From assembly GCA_014240165.1 (NCBI GenBank), contig JAAZXM010000031.1:1-45758 (forward strand): a stretch of 45,758 bases of DNA. Reading direction: 5' to 3'. A program made the position numbers and the translations under genes. Below are positions 8,925 to 18,237 of the stretch, piece after piece. Within the stretch, counting starts at the first letter, position 1. Each line of letters opens with the position of its first letter. The notes beneath the pieces were generated by a model, which was given only the letters and a program-made list of their open reading frames with translations, was not told where the DNA came from and ran no database searches. The DNA comes from Myxococcales bacterium (lineage in GTDB: Bacteria > Myxococcota_A > UBA9160 > UBA4427).

Positions 8925-10935
8925 TCGGAAACCCGTGGGCGGCCCATCAAAACCGCGCCCTTCGCCTTTGAAACCGGAGGCCCAGGCCAGCCAGGGCCTG
9001 GTCCTGGGAACCGCGGGCCATATCGACCACGGCAAGACCGCGCTGATCCGTGCGCTCACGGGCACCGACACCGATCGCCTACCCGAGGAGAAGGCCCGGG
9101 GTATCACCATCGACCTGGGCTTCGCGGCCCTCGACCTGCCCGGCTTCGGAAGGCTTTCCGTGGTGGACGTGCCCGGACACGAAGGCCTGGTGCGCACCAT
9201 GGTCTCCGGCGCGAGCGGCATCGACCTGCTTCTGCTGGTGGTGGCTGCCGATGAAAGCGTGATGCCCCAGACCCGGGAACACGTGGCGATTTGCGATCTG
9301 CTGGGCATCGAACGCGGTGTGGTGGCCCTGACCAAAACCGACCTGGCCGACCCGGAGATGATCGAACTCTCCACCGAGGAGGTGAGTGAATTGCTCGCCC
9401 CCACGCGACTCGCCGGCACCCCCATCGTCCCGGTTTCGGCGCAGACCGGCGAAGGGCTCGATGACCTGGCCGCCGCTTTGCTCAAGGCGGCCACCACCAC
9501 CGGGCCCCGGACCTCCCGGCTCGGCCCGCCCCGCCTGGGGGTCGATCGTATTTTTGCCATGCGGGGCTTCGGGACAGTGGTGACCGGAACCCTCATCGGC
9601 GCCGCCTTGAAACCGGGCGATCGTGTCGAGATCCATCCCTCGGGCCTCGAAGCCCGCATCCGAGGCCTCCAAACCCATGGTGAAGACAGCGCCGAGGCGC
9701 TGCCGGGCGCGCGCTGCGCCGCCAATCTCCAGGGGGTGGAGGTTTCGGACATGAGCCGGGGAGACGTCGTCACTCATCGCGGCCGACTCGCCCCCACCGA
9801 CACCGCCGACGTCCAATTGCATTGGCTCCCAACCGCCCCGGCCAGCGAGGACATCGTCTCGGTGGAAGTCCTCGTGGGCACCGCCGAGCGAAGGGCCCAC
9901 CTGGCGGCGATCGGGGCGCCGGCGTTTCTGCCCGGGGAAACGAACTTCGCCCGGCTTCATGTCGATGGAGAAGGCCTCGCGCTGCTGCCCGGCGACCGCT
10001 TCATCGTTCGCGGCTTCGCCAAGAGCCCCTCGGCGGGCGCGACCCTGGGCGGAGGCGTCATCCTCGACGTTGCGCCCCCTCGACGAAGGCGAAGCGATCC
10101 CGCGCTCCAAGAGGAGTTGTCTCGCCTGGAGGCGGGGGATCAGGGCGAAGGTCTCCGCTGCCGCGTTTTGCGTGCGGGGTATGGCGGCCGGGCGACCCGC
10201 GACCTCGCCCTGGAAACCGGGCTCGACCCGGCAGGGGTCGAAGCTTTGCTTCGCGAACCCGAGAGCGCGGACACGATTCTCGAGGCCAGCGGTCAGCATT
10301 GGATCGGTGCCGAGATGGCCCGGCGCCTGGAGGAAACCCTATTGGCCTCGGTGGACGACTTCCATCAGCGCGAGCCCATGCGCCCCGGCATGCCCCGGGC
10401 CGCCATGCGCGGCCGCTTGCCCGAGAACGTTCCCGCCGAAGCCGCCGATCTCGCCCTGGCCCGCCTCGAAGCGGCGCATCGCATCATCAGCGACCAGGAC
10501 CTGGTTCGCTTGCCGGAGCATCGGGCCACCCTCGACGACGCCGATACGGAAACGGCGAGCCGCATTCTCAACGATGCCCAGGAGGGCGGCCTCGAACCTC
10601 CGAACCCCCGAGATTGGGCCGAGCGCCTGGGCACCACTCTCGACCATCTACGGGATTTACTCGCTCACCTGGAGCGCCAAGGTGCATTGGTGCGCGCGCC
10701 GGGCGATCTCTGGTTCGCGCGCGAGGCGGTGGACACGCTTTGCCAACGCGTCGAGGCGCATTTCGAGACCCAGAGCGAACTCGATACCCAAACCTACAAG
10801 GCACTCATCGGAACTTCCCGCCGCACCGCCATGCCCTTGATGGAACTCCTCGACGAACTCCACGTGACCCGGCGAAGCGGGGAAGTGCGCATCGCCCGGG
10901 GCGGCCGAAAACGCGATACGCCGGGCGCCGACTAG
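8911..10935 (+). CDS. selB: Selenocysteine-specific elongation factor SelB
   Basis: A 674-residue translational GTPase that delivers Sec-tRNA to UGA codons marked by a SECIS hairpin. The G1 loop GHIDHGKT is at 36-43, followed by the switch sequence ARGITIDLGFA, G3 DVPGHEG and G4 TKTD. EF-Tu-like domains II and III follow (GFGTVVTGT; later GETNFARLHV). The C-terminal third consists of winged helices ending with YKALIGTSRRTAMPLMELLD, typical of the SECIS-binding end of SelB. The preferred ATG 8911 lies inside serS, overlapping it by 14 bases. The stop TAG shares the palindrome CTAG with the stop of convergent nuoN. selA, selC and selD are not in the window. Confidence 0.96.
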   Translation: MPSADRKPVGGPSKPRPSPLKPEAQASQGLVLGTAGHIDHGKTALIRALTGTDTDRLPEEKARGITIDLGFAALDLPGFGRLSVVDVPGHEGLVRTMVSGASGIDLLLLVVAADESVMPQTREHVAICDLLGIERGVVALTKTDLADPEMIELSTEEVSELLAPTRLAGTPIVPVSAQTGEGLDDLAAALLKAATTTGPRTSRLGPPRLGVDRIFAMRGFGTVVTGTLIGAALKPGDRVEIHPSGLEARIRGLQTHGEDSAEALPGARCAANLQGVEVSDMSRGDVVTHRGRLAPTDTADVQLHWLPTAPASEDIVSVEVLVGTAERRAHLAAIGAPAFLPGETNFARLHVDGEGLALLPGDRFIVRGFAKSPSAGATLGGGVILDVAPPRRRRSDPALQEELSRLEAGDQGEGLRCRVLRAGYGGRATRDLALETGLDPAGVEALLREPESADTILEASGQHWIGAEMARRLEETLLASVDDFHQREPMRPGMPRAAMRGRLPENVPAEAADLALARLEAAHRIISDQDLVRLPEHRATLDDADTETASRILNDAQEGGLEPPNPRDWAERLGTTLDHLRDLLAHLERQGALVRAPGDLWFAREAVDTLCQRVEAHFETQSELDTQTYKALIGTSRRTAMPLMELLDELHVTRRSGEVRIARGGRKRDTPGAD

Positions 10936-12476
10936 CGGGCGCTGGCCTGCAGGAACGCCAGCAGTCCCATGCCGGGCTCCGGGGAGAGCGAATCGGGCCA
11001 GATCCCCAAGGCGATCACCACCGCGGCACAAAGCAGCAAGACGATCAGCTCATTGGTGGAGGATTGGCTGGGTTCTTCCTCGAGAGTCTCCCGCATATAC
11101 ATCATCACGGGCACTTGCATGCATATATAGAGGGTGACGAGACTTCCCAGGACCGCGGCCAGGGCGAGCCACAATTCGCCCCCCGCAACCAGCGCGCCCA
11201 CCAGGTTCCAACGCGCCCAGAAGCCCACCGTGCCCGGGACCCCCGCAAGTGCGAGCATGAAGAGGGTCATCATCGCCGCCAGACCCTTGCGCGATTCCGC
11301 GATTCCGGAGAAGTGTTCGAGGCGCTCGAGTTCACGGCCCTCGCCCTTGAGGGTCATGACCACACCGAAAGCCCCCAGCATCACGAGGGCATAGGCCACC
11401 AGGTAAAAGAGCAACGCGCTGTGGGCGGCGCTCCCCCCCACCGCCAATCCCAGAGTCCAGGTGCCGGCCTGGGCAATGGCCAACCAACCCAGCATGCGCT
11501 TGACGTTGCGCTGGATCAGCGCCATCCCGTTCGCAAGAACGATGCTCGCCACGCCCAGGGTTGCGAAGACCGGAGCCAGCAGGGAAGACAGGTCGGGAAG
11601 CCCATGCAGCAAAAAACGCAACCAGGCCAAGGTTACGGTCATGACCACGCAAGTCGATATGAACGCGGCGATGGAGGTGGAGGCTCCTTCCTGCACATCC
11701 GGGAGCCATTGGTGAAAAGGCACCAACCCGACCTTCATCGCCAATCCCGCAAAGGCCAGCGCCAACCCCGCCAGGGCCAGGGGCTGATCCGGAACCAGCG
11801 CGGTACGGATCCCCGAATAGTCGAAATGACCCGTGGCCCCGAAAAGAAAAACGATGCCGAGCAGGAGCAGCGCTCCCGCCACTGCGTTGGAAAGGAAGGC
11901 CTTGAGGGCGGCCTCCAACGCATGTTCCTTGCCCCGCTCCACCGCGACAAGAATGCACGCCGAGAGCCCCATCACCTCGAGACCCAGAAAGAGAACCATG
12001 GTGTTCTCGGCCTGCATCGCGGAAAAACCGCCCGCCAAGCCGAGCAGAACCAGCGCGTAATACTCGCCATAGGGAATTTGGATCGAAGTCAGCCGGCTGG
12101 TGGAGAGCCAGATCACGAGAGTCGCCGCCCCGCCCACGATCAGGATCGAAACCGCCGCGAGGCCGTCGAGTTGAAGCATGGGGGCACCCGGCGCCAGCAT
12201 GGGCGGGGTGAAGAGACGGGCTGCGCACGCCAGGCCGGCCAGGCCCAGGGTCAGGGTGGCCAATCCGGCGAGGAGCAGATTGATGCGCATGCGTCTGAGT
12301 TCGGCTTCGGCCCGGGCGGCGGCGCGCAGTGATCGGCGCGCAGGGGCCGGGTGACCTCGCCGCTTGCCCCCGGCTGTGGGCAACATCGCCGAAAGCAGGA
12401 GGATCACCATGGCGCCCCCGGCGACCGAGGCCACCGGGGCCATTTCGACGAAGTTCAGCCCGGCTTCAGCGCCCAT
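10932..12476 (-). CDS. nuoN: NuoN-like complex I membrane subunit
   Basis: A 514-residue polytopic membrane protein of the NuoN/antiporter family, with about 14 hydrophobic segments. By eye alignment with E. coli NuoN it keeps Glu167 (E. coli E133, in LFLGLEVMG) and Lys248 (K217, in AMKVGLVPFH). K247 is Val278, and K395 is Arg422 (GFWARWNL). An extra Arg/Ala-rich segment (about residues 38-64) lies between the first two hydrophobic stretches. It is the last gene of the operon; its ATG overlaps the TGA of nuoM (TGATG). Its TAG stop interlocks with that of selB. Subfamily assignment is secure; whether it still pumps protons is doubtful. Confidence 0.9.
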   Translation of the reverse strand: MGAEAGLNFVEMAPVASVAGGAMVILLLSAMLPTAGGKRRGHPAPARRSLRAAARAEAELRRMRINLLLAGLATLTLGLAGLACAARLFTPPMLAPGAPMLQLDGLAAVSILIVGGAATLVIWLSTSRLTSIQIPYGEYYALVLLGLAGGFSAMQAENTMVLFLGLEVMGLSACILVAVERGKEHALEAALKAFLSNAVAGALLLLGIVFLFGATGHFDYSGIRTALVPDQPLALAGLALAFAGLAMKVGLVPFHQWLPDVQEGASTSIAAFISTCVVMTVTLAWLRFLLHGLPDLSSLLAPVFATLGVASIVLANGMALIQRNVKRMLGWLAIAQAGTWTLGLAVGGSAAHSALLFYLVAYALVMLGAFGVVMTLKGEGRELERLEHFSGIAESRKGLAAMMTLFMLALAGVPGTVGFWARWNLVGALVAGGELWLALAAVLGSLVTLYICMQVPVMMYMRETLEEEPSQSSTNELIVLLLCAAVVIALGIWPDSLSPEPGMGLLAFLQASAR

Positions 12477-14116
12477 CAGCGCACCCCTGCTTCCTGGGAA
12501 CCCGCGGACGTCGCAACGGGCCCGTCCGGGCTCCGACGCTCGGCCATCTGCCGCGCCACCTCGAGCACCGAGGGCTCGATCCTGCGCAGTGCTGGGTTCG
12601 GATAAAGACCGAGTCCCAGAATCGGGATGATCAATGCGAGAATGAGCGCCCGCTCACGCCAGTCGAGATCCATCAACCCGCGATTTTCTTCCACCACAAC
12701 CGGCCCGAAAGCCAGCCTCCGATAACCCCGGTAGAGGGACAGGCCCACCATGAGGCCGGCCGCGCATGCCGTGGCAGCCAGCCAGGGACTCACCTCGAAG
12801 CCCGCCGCCAGGGCCAGCAACTCGAATACGAAACCACTCGAGCCCGGAACGCCAACGCTCGCCAGCAACGCGATTCCGAGCAGAAAGACGAAGACGGGCA
12901 TCGGGCCCACCAAGCCGCCGAAGGCGGATACGAGGCGGGTACCGCGACGCTCCTCGAGCATGCCGACGAGGAGAACACATGCGCCCAGGGTCAAGCCGCG
13001 ACTCAGCGAACCCAGCACAGCCCCCACCAGGCCCACCTCATCGAGGCTGAAGAGGCCGAGCAGGATGAAACCCAATTGGACGATGGCGAGGTAGGCCAGG
13101 GTTCTTCGCAGATCCTGCTCCCAAAGCGCACGCGCCCCGGCATAGGTCATGGAGATCACCGCAAGCGCTCGAATCGTGGGCGCAAAGGCCGCCGCCGCAT
13201 CGGGAAAGAGCGGCAGCGCAAAACGCAGCAGGCCATAGACCCCCATCTGCAAACCGAGCGCCACCAGGAGCGCGGATCCGGCCGTGGGGGCAGCGGCCTG
13301 AGCGGCCGGGAACCAGCCGTGGAGAGGAACCAGCGGGAGAGTCACCGCGAACGCCAGGGCAAAGCCGACGAAGAGCCAGGTCTGGCTTTGCCACCACTCG
13401 ACACCCCCATCGGTCGCCGCGATGGAGAGGTCGAGCAAGCCGGGCTGGTCGCTGCCGGGCGGGGAAACCAGGTCGAGCCCCGGCGCACCCGTCGCCTCGA
13501 AGTTCAGGCGCAACAGAACGAGAATCACGACCCACATGAGCATGGAGCCGAAACCCGCGTAAAGCAGAAATTTTGTTGCCGCAAAGACTCGCTCTCGGCC
13601 GCCCCAGATTCCCACGATGAAATACATCGCCACCAGGGCCAGCTGCCATGAAAGGTGGAAGAAGAGAACATTGAACGAAAGAAATACACCGAGCACAGCG
13701 CTCTCGAAGATGAGCAGGAAAAAAATGAAACTCCTCAACGAGCGCTCGATATGTCTCCACGAGGCGAGCAGGACCAGGGGAAGCATCAAGGTTGTGAGCA
13801 GAACGAGATAGAGGTTGATGCCGTCCACGGCGACGAAATATTGAACGCCGTAGGCGGGCAACCAGTCCGCGTACTCAACCCATTGCAAGCCGATCTTCTC
13901 GGGATCGAAGGGCGCCACCACCCCCGCGATGACCAACAAGCAGGTCAGGGAAGTCGAGCCCAACGCCACGGCGCGCCAGACCTCACCCGGCAGCCCGGAG
14001 GAACCGAAAACGCCCCGGATCAGCGCCCCGCTCAAAAGAAGCAGCGCCGCGGTTGCGCCGGGCATGAAGAGAACCCAGCTCAGGACATGGCCTTCTACAT
14101 AGGGGCCGAGACCCAT
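12476..14116 (-). CDS. nuoM: NuoM-like complex I membrane subunit lacking key channel residues
   Basis: A 546-residue antiporter-like subunit with the family landmarks VPLHGWFP and APTAGSALL. Positions that line the proton channel in E. coli NuoM are altered: E144 is Gln158 (WQLALVAMYF), K234 is Thr259 (FAVTLPLVP) and K265 is Gln290 (VALGLQMG). The TM12 Glu (E407) is kept as Glu432 (GFVFELLAL). The LSHG motif is LSRG. The alignment around these sites is ungapped, so these are real substitutions in the given sequence. ATG 14116 is chosen over longer frames because the family N-terminus begins there. The gene starts 2 bases after the nuoL stop. Confidence 0.9.
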   Translation of the reverse strand: MGLGPYVEGHVLSWVLFMPGATAALLLLSGALIRGVFGSSGLPGEVWRAVALGSTSLTCLLVIAGVVAPFDPEKIGLQWVEYADWLPAYGVQYFVAVDGINLYLVLLTTLMLPLVLLASWRHIERSLRSFIFFLLIFESAVLGVFLSFNVLFFHLSWQLALVAMYFIVGIWGGRERVFAATKFLLYAGFGSMLMWVVILVLLRLNFEATGAPGLDLVSPPGSDQPGLLDLSIAATDGGVEWWQSQTWLFVGFALAFAVTLPLVPLHGWFPAAQAAAPTAGSALLVALGLQMGVYGLLRFALPLFPDAAAAFAPTIRALAVISMTYAGARALWEQDLRRTLAYLAIVQLGFILLGLFSLDEVGLVGAVLGSLSRGLTLGACVLLVGMLEERRGTRLVSAFGGLVGPMPVFVFLLGIALLASVGVPGSSGFVFELLALAAGFEVSPWLAATACAAGLMVGLSLYRGYRRLAFGPVVVEENRGLMDLDWRERALILALIIPILGLGLYPNPALRRIEPSVLEVARQMAERRSPDGPVATSAGSQEAGVR

Positions 14117-14118
14117 GC

Positions 14119-16194
14119 CTAATGGCCTCCTGCCCAAAGAAAGTAGGCGAGCAGAGCCAGACTCCCGGTCACCGACAGCGCAAGGGAGTGCTGAACGAAG
14201 CCCGATTGAACTTGTTTGATCAGCTGATCGGCCAGCAAACGAAGCAGGCCTGCCGAGGTTCGATGGGGCCCGGCTTCCGCGGGCGGGCGATCGCGGCCCC
14301 AACCGCGCACGGCAGCCCCGATGCGTTTCCCGGCGAGCCTGCCGAGGCGAATCGGAACGGAGAGGAAAGCGGATAGCCGGGGGGCCACTCGGTCCCAGAG
14401 GCGCTGGGGCCCATGAACCCAAGCGACCAGGCGAGCGGGTCGCACGGCGTAGCCCAAGATCGCCGCAGCAAAGCCGAGCACGGTCATCAAGACGGTCGAC
14501 CCCGAAACTGCCCAGGTCTGGGCGGCGTCCAGCGGGGTTTCTGGTGCCGGATCGACCCCACTGGCAAGAAAGTAGTGAAGGCTATTCGAACGCTCGATAT
14601 CGCCATTGAAAAAGAAGTCGGCCCAAAACTGCGGAAAGCCGATCACCGCTCCGAGAATCGAAAGCGATGCCAGGCTTCCCATTGCCCATAGGATCGGGGG
14701 TTCAGGATCCTCGACCTCGTCCCAATGCACGTGACTCGGCAGCCGAGTTTCGCCGTAGAGCGAAAGCAGAATCAGGCGCACGATGTAGAACGCCGTAAGG
14801 GCCAGGGTGAAGAGCACTCCGGGATAGATCAGGCCGTGGGCCAGGCCCGGATCCGCCGCGCGAGTGGCGATGACGACCTGTTGAATCGAAAAGAAACCCG
14901 CGGTCAGGGGCAGACCACCCGCCAGGGAAAAGGCCCCGATCCAAAAGCCGATGCGGGTCAGGGTCAGGCGACTCCCCAGGTTGCCCATCCTCGTCATATC
15001 GTGTTCGCCCTTGATCGCGACCACCACCACGCCGGCCGCCATCAGCAACAAACCCTTGAAGAAGGCGTGGCTGATGACCTGGAAGACCGCCGCGGTTTGG
15101 GCGCCCATACCCGAAGCCACGAGCACGAGCCCCAATTGGCTCACCGACGACCAGGCCAGCACGGCGCTGATACCCCGCACTCGGCAGGCGAATAGCGCGC
15201 CCACGAGCGCCGCCGCCATGCCGAGACCCGTCATGGCCCCGGCGGCCAGGGGCGCCTCGCTGAAAACAAAGGCGAAGCGAACGACGAGGTAACCCGCAAT
15301 CGCCATGCCCGTCACCGTCTGCATCAATGCACTTCCGGGCAGAGGCGCCGCTGAGTCCGCAGAGGAGCCCGCGAAAAAAACGAGTTGAGCAAGGAGAGAA
15401 GCGGTCGCCAGAACAAGGCAGAAGCCGATTGCATCCAGAAGCCCTGCGCCACCGCTTCCGGCCCAAGTGGGCAGCGCGGCGGCAGCGCCTTCGAGACCCA
15501 ACAAAGCCCCGCGCACCTGGGCGAGACCCGTCCCCGGTGCATCCGTGTCCGCGAGGACCCGGAAGAGGAGCAAGGAGGCCACCAACAAGGCGACGTCCCC
15601 CACCCGCCCCGCCATCAGAACTCGGCCACCCAGCCGGCTGCCCTCCGCCTCGACGTGCCGAAAACCCGCCAGGAGCGCGGAGGCCAGGCCCACACCCAGG
15701 AAGGCGAGCATCAGCAGGAGCAAGTTGTCGGCCAGCACGAAGAGCAGGCTCATCCCGACCTGGAAGCTTGCGAGCGCGAAAAAACGCTGGGCATCCGCGT
15801 CCGCCGAGGGCAACAACTCGGGCAACCGAGCCACGTAAAAGACAAGGAGCAGGCCCACACCCGAGATCACCAGGCTGAAGGCCGCGGAAAGAGCATCCAG
15901 ACGAAGGGCCAGATCGCCGATCAACGCGGAACTCCCCACCCCCGCCCCAATCCAAATTGCGATTCGATCCACCAACGCCATGGTTTCGCCGGCGAAAACG
16001 AGATCCGAAAAAGCAATCACGCTGACGATGAACGAAGCCGCCAGCCCCGCCACGGCGATCACGGCCACGGTCCGGCGCGAAAGCGCGCCTCGGCCAAAGA
16101 TCCCCACCATCGCGAGCAGGAATCCCACCGCGAGCGGAGGAAAAGGAATCATCCGCAGACTGGCCGCCGTCTGACCTGCGAGTTCGTTCAGCAT
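14119..16194 (-). CDS. nuoL: NuoL-like complex I membrane subunit lacking key channel residues
   Basis: A 691-residue protein matching NuoL from the N-terminal helices to the C-terminal lateral-helix region and last membrane helix. Clear anchors are VLADNLLLLML, GRVGDVALL, SHAFFKGLL and LTAGFFS. E. coli E144 is Leu166, K229 is Leu267, H254 is Gln292 and K399 is Ile437. Retained are Asp200 (D178), His376 and Lys380 (K342). I prefer ATG 16194, with GGTGAG just upstream and 7 bases after the nuoK stop. An in-frame ATG at 16233 would overlap nuoK by 32 bases. The fold is that of NuoL, but two of the essential pump residues on the classical path are gone. Confidence 0.88.
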   Translation of the reverse strand: MLNELAGQTAASLRMIPFPPLAVGFLLAMVGIFGRGALSRRTVAVIAVAGLAASFIVSVIAFSDLVFAGETMALVDRIAIWIGAGVGSSALIGDLALRLDALSAAFSLVISGVGLLLVFYVARLPELLPSADADAQRFFALASFQVGMSLLFVLADNLLLLMLAFLGVGLASALLAGFRHVEAEGSRLGGRVLMAGRVGDVALLVASLLLFRVLADTDAPGTGLAQVRGALLGLEGAAAALPTWAGSGGAGLLDAIGFCLVLATASLLAQLVFFAGSSADSAAPLPGSALMQTVTGMAIAGYLVVRFAFVFSEAPLAAGAMTGLGMAAALVGALFACRVRGISAVLAWSSVSQLGLVLVASGMGAQTAAVFQVISHAFFKGLLLMAAGVVVVAIKGEHDMTRMGNLGSRLTLTRIGFWIGAFSLAGGLPLTAGFFSIQQVVIATRAADPGLAHGLIYPGVLFTLALTAFYIVRLILLSLYGETRLPSHVHWDEVEDPEPPILWAMGSLASLSILGAVIGFPQFWADFFFNGDIERSNSLHYFLASGVDPAPETPLDAAQTWAVSGSTVLMTVLGFAAAILGYAVRPARLVAWVHGPQRLWDRVAPRLSAFLSVPIRLGRLAGKRIGAAVRGWGRDRPPAEAGPHRTSAGLLRLLADQLIKQVQSGFVQHSLALSVTGSLALLAYFLWAGGH

Positions 16195-16201
16195 CTGGGA
16201 C

Positions 16202-16531
16202 TCACCATCTGAGTACGCTCGAGTGGTCGACATTGGCCGAACCCCGTTCGCGCACCGATGCGATCGCGATGGAGAGACCCAGGGCGAGTTCGGCTGCGGC
16301 CAACACCAACACCACCAGGGCGAAGCCCTGGGCTTCGGATACGCCGGCCGCCCCTATGCCGGCGTCTTCGGCGCGCATCCGGGCAAAGCCCACAAGCGCC
16401 AGAGCAGCGGCGACGAAAACACCCTGGACGCCCACCAACAATGAGAACAAACCCCGGCGAAGCAAGATCATGACCAACGCAAAGCCGAAGAGCAGGAGCG
16501 CAAGTCCGATCACCCAGGTGGATGCGATCAT
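16202..16531 (-). CDS. nuoK: NuoK-like complex I membrane subunit
   Basis: A 109-residue, three-helix protein. Its first 36 residues align without gaps to E. coli NuoK through the conserved RR at 25-26. The essential Glu36 is replaced by Gln36 (codon CAG, LLVGVQGVF). The second essential Glu (E72) is kept as Glu81 (LAAAELALGL). NuoK links the NuoN channel to the proximal half of the membrane arm. The ATG directly follows the TGA of nuoJ, and the stop is 7 bases before the chosen nuoL start. The loop between helices 2 and 3 is about 9 residues longer than in E. coli. Confidence 0.88.
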   Translation of the reverse strand: MIASTWVIGLALLLFGFALVMILLRRGLFSLLVGVQGVFVAAALALVGFARMRAEDAGIGAAGVSEAQGFALVVLVLAAAELALGLSIAIASVRERGSANVDHSSVLRW

Positions 16532-17035
16532 TCAGTCAAGCCTCCGCCTGGCGAGCACGACACTGCCCACGAGAACCACCAGCAAGAGCAATCCGAGCAA
16601 GGGCAGCGTGGCGCTCCCCGGCGCGAAGAGGAAACCGCCCAAGCTATCAGCGCCCGGCGAAGGAAGGGAAGGAATTTCCGCGCGCTTCGGGACCACCACG
16701 ACGGATACGAGCAGGCCGACCAGCGTTGCGGCTGCCGCCGCCCCCACGAGTTTGGCCAGGACCCGAAGCGGTGAAGCAGCACCGAGCCTCTCCCCTTCGA
16801 CACCCGAAACCATCACGGAAGAAACGAAGAGCACCAGCGCTGCGCCCAAGGAGAGAATCCATTCGGCAAGGGCAAGGAAATCCGCAGCCACCCCCTGGAG
16901 AACACCCGCGATGGCGAGACCCAGGGCGCTGAAGGCCAGGGATGTGGACAGAGGCGTCCTCGCTTCGACGAGAAGAAAGGCTGCAGAGAAAAGGGCGAGC
17001 GCCGCAAAGAAATAGAAAGCGCCCATTTCAAACAT
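16532..17035 (-). CDS. nuoJ: NuoJ-like complex I membrane subunit
   Basis: A 167-residue membrane protein with five predicted hydrophobic helices, in the position and size expected for NuoJ. The TM3 region corresponding to E. coli VYAGAIMVLFVF reads LSLGAALVLFVS, so the conserved Tyr59 is Ser while the Gly of the pi-bulge is kept. The start is ATG 17035, which overlaps the nuoH TGA by one base (TGATG); GTG 17038, one codon earlier, is equally possible. Sequence similarity alone is weak, as is usual for NuoJ; the neighbours make the call firm. Confidence 0.82.
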   Translation of the reverse strand: MFEMGAFYFFAALALFSAAFLLVEARTPLSTSLAFSALGLAIAGVLQGVAADFLALAEWILSLGAALVLFVSSVMVSGVEGERLGAASPLRVLAKLVGAAAAATLVGLLVSVVVVPKRAEIPSLPSPGADSLGGFLFAPGSATLPLLGLLLLVVLVGSVVLARRRLD

Positions 17036-18237
17036 CACGCGAGGTCACCCCCCAACCCATTCAACACGAGCGCGGTCAGCGCCAGATCGATGAAGGCCGC
17101 GGGCAGAATGATTTTCCAGCACAGATCCATGGACCGCTCGTAGCCCAGGCGCGGCAAGGAACTTCGGATCATCAGTTGTAGAAAAACCATCGCGACGAAT
17201 TTGCACGCGAAACTGGCCAAGTGCAGACCCAGGCAGATCGCATTGGCGACTCCGTCACCGAGATATTCCGCGATTCCGCCAACGAGAGTGGCCTGGGGGA
17301 TCCACGGAATCGACCAGCCTCCGAGGAAGACCAGGGTCAGAAGAGCCGCGACGAGAATCGTTTGAAGCCGCGCAGCCAGGGCAAAAAAACCGAGGCTCGC
17401 CCCTGCATGTGCGCTCCGAGTCCCGCCCATGAGTTCGGCATCCGCACTCTCGGCGTTGAAGGGGGGCAATCCGGCGCGCACCGAAGCCGCGGTCAAGACC
17501 AACACGAAGGCAGGGGGATTCAAAAAAATTCCCCATGCGGGCCAGGTCGGGCCAGAAGCGCTCAGGGGTGAAGCGCTCGGGGATGAAGCGCTCGGGGATG
17601 AGGCGTCCGCCGAGAACGCAACCGGCAGGTCAAAGAGGGAAAAGCCGGAGTCCTGCCACGCCACCATCTCGGCCAGATGCAGGCTGCCGAAGATCAGAAG
17701 CATGGGGAGCAGGGAGAAGAGCAGGGCGAGATCCCCGGAAAGGCCTCGAGCGGCGGATCGAAACGCACCGATCAACCCCACACCGCCCTGGGCGGCCCCG
17801 CTCCACACCGTGGCCAGCCCCCCCACCGCGGCGAGCGCGAAGATATAGAGGATGCCGCCTTCGACATCGGCCAGCAGTAAAGAGAACGAGGTATCCCCCC
17901 ACGTGTACCGGCCGCTCCAGGGAATCGCGGCAAAGGGCAACACGGCGGCGATCACGACGAGCGCCGGGCCCCAGGCCGGCGCAAAGCGCGCGGTCGAAGC
18001 GGGTCCGCGCTTGCTCAGCAATTTGAGGGTATCGGCCAGGGGCTGAAAGAGGCCCGCGAGGCCTACACCCGCGATCGCGGTACGCCCGATCCCCGGACGC
18101 TCGCCCACCAGGGCGGCCTGTTTGCGTTCGGCCCAGGCGACCAGGGGCACGAGCACGCCGAGCAGAACCCCAAGCAGGAGCGACGCCGCCGCGACGAGCA
18201 CCCAGAACGCGCTGCCCAGCGTTTCCTCTTGACTCAC
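17035..18237 (-). CDS. nuoH: NuoH-like complex I membrane subunit with Ser/Pro/Ala insert
   Basis: A 400-residue protein (E. coli NuoH is 325). It retains the N-terminal AWAERKQAAL and the LFQPLADTLKLL loop that contacts the quinone chamber. The acidic loop [21 protein letters not shown] of E. coli corresponds to PFNAESADAELMGG and so on, with several acidic residues and the Tyr lost. The E157 position is Asp (LSGDLALLF). A Ser/Pro/Ala-rich insert (about residues 205-230) is encoded by a 15-base tandem repeat. The start is GTG 18237, whose GTGA overlaps the nuoA stop. NuoH normally joins the membrane arm to NuoB/D, neither of which is encoded here. Confidence 0.87.
   Translation of the reverse strand: MSQEETLGSAFWVLVAAASLLLGVLLGVLVPLVAWAERKQAALVGERPGIGRTAIAGVGLAGLFQPLADTLKLLSKRGPASTARFAPAWGPALVVIAAVLPFAAIPWSGRYTWGDTSFSLLLADVEGGILYIFALAAVGGLATVWSGAAQGGVGLIGAFRSAARGLSGDLALLFSLLPMLLIFGSLHLAEMVAWQDSGFSLFDLPVAFSADASSPSASSPSASPLSASGPTWPAWGIFLNPPAFVLVLTAASVRAGLPPFNAESADAELMGGTRSAHAGASLGFFALAARLQTILVAALLTLVFLGGWSIPWIPQATLVGGIAEYLGDGVANAICLGLHLASFACKFVAMVFLQLMIRSSLPRLGYERSMDLCWKIILPAAFIDLALTALVLNGLGGDLA
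17555..17599. repeat. 15-base tandem repeat (3 copies) inside nuoH
   Basis: Three copies of a 15-base unit (consensus GAAGCGCTCGGGGAT on the plus strand) stand head to tail at 17555-17569, 17570-17584 and 17585-17599; the first differs at two positions. The repeat is in frame and encodes the Ser/Pro/Ala-rich insert of the NuoH-like protein. Copy-number change by whole units would not shift the frame. Confidence 0.9.

Noticed and set aside
9822..12332. Plus-strand open frame of over 800 codons spanning selB and nuoN
   Set aside because: It runs in the wrong frame through selB and antisense through nuoN, and its composition (His, Gln, Arg-rich) is that of a shadow frame.
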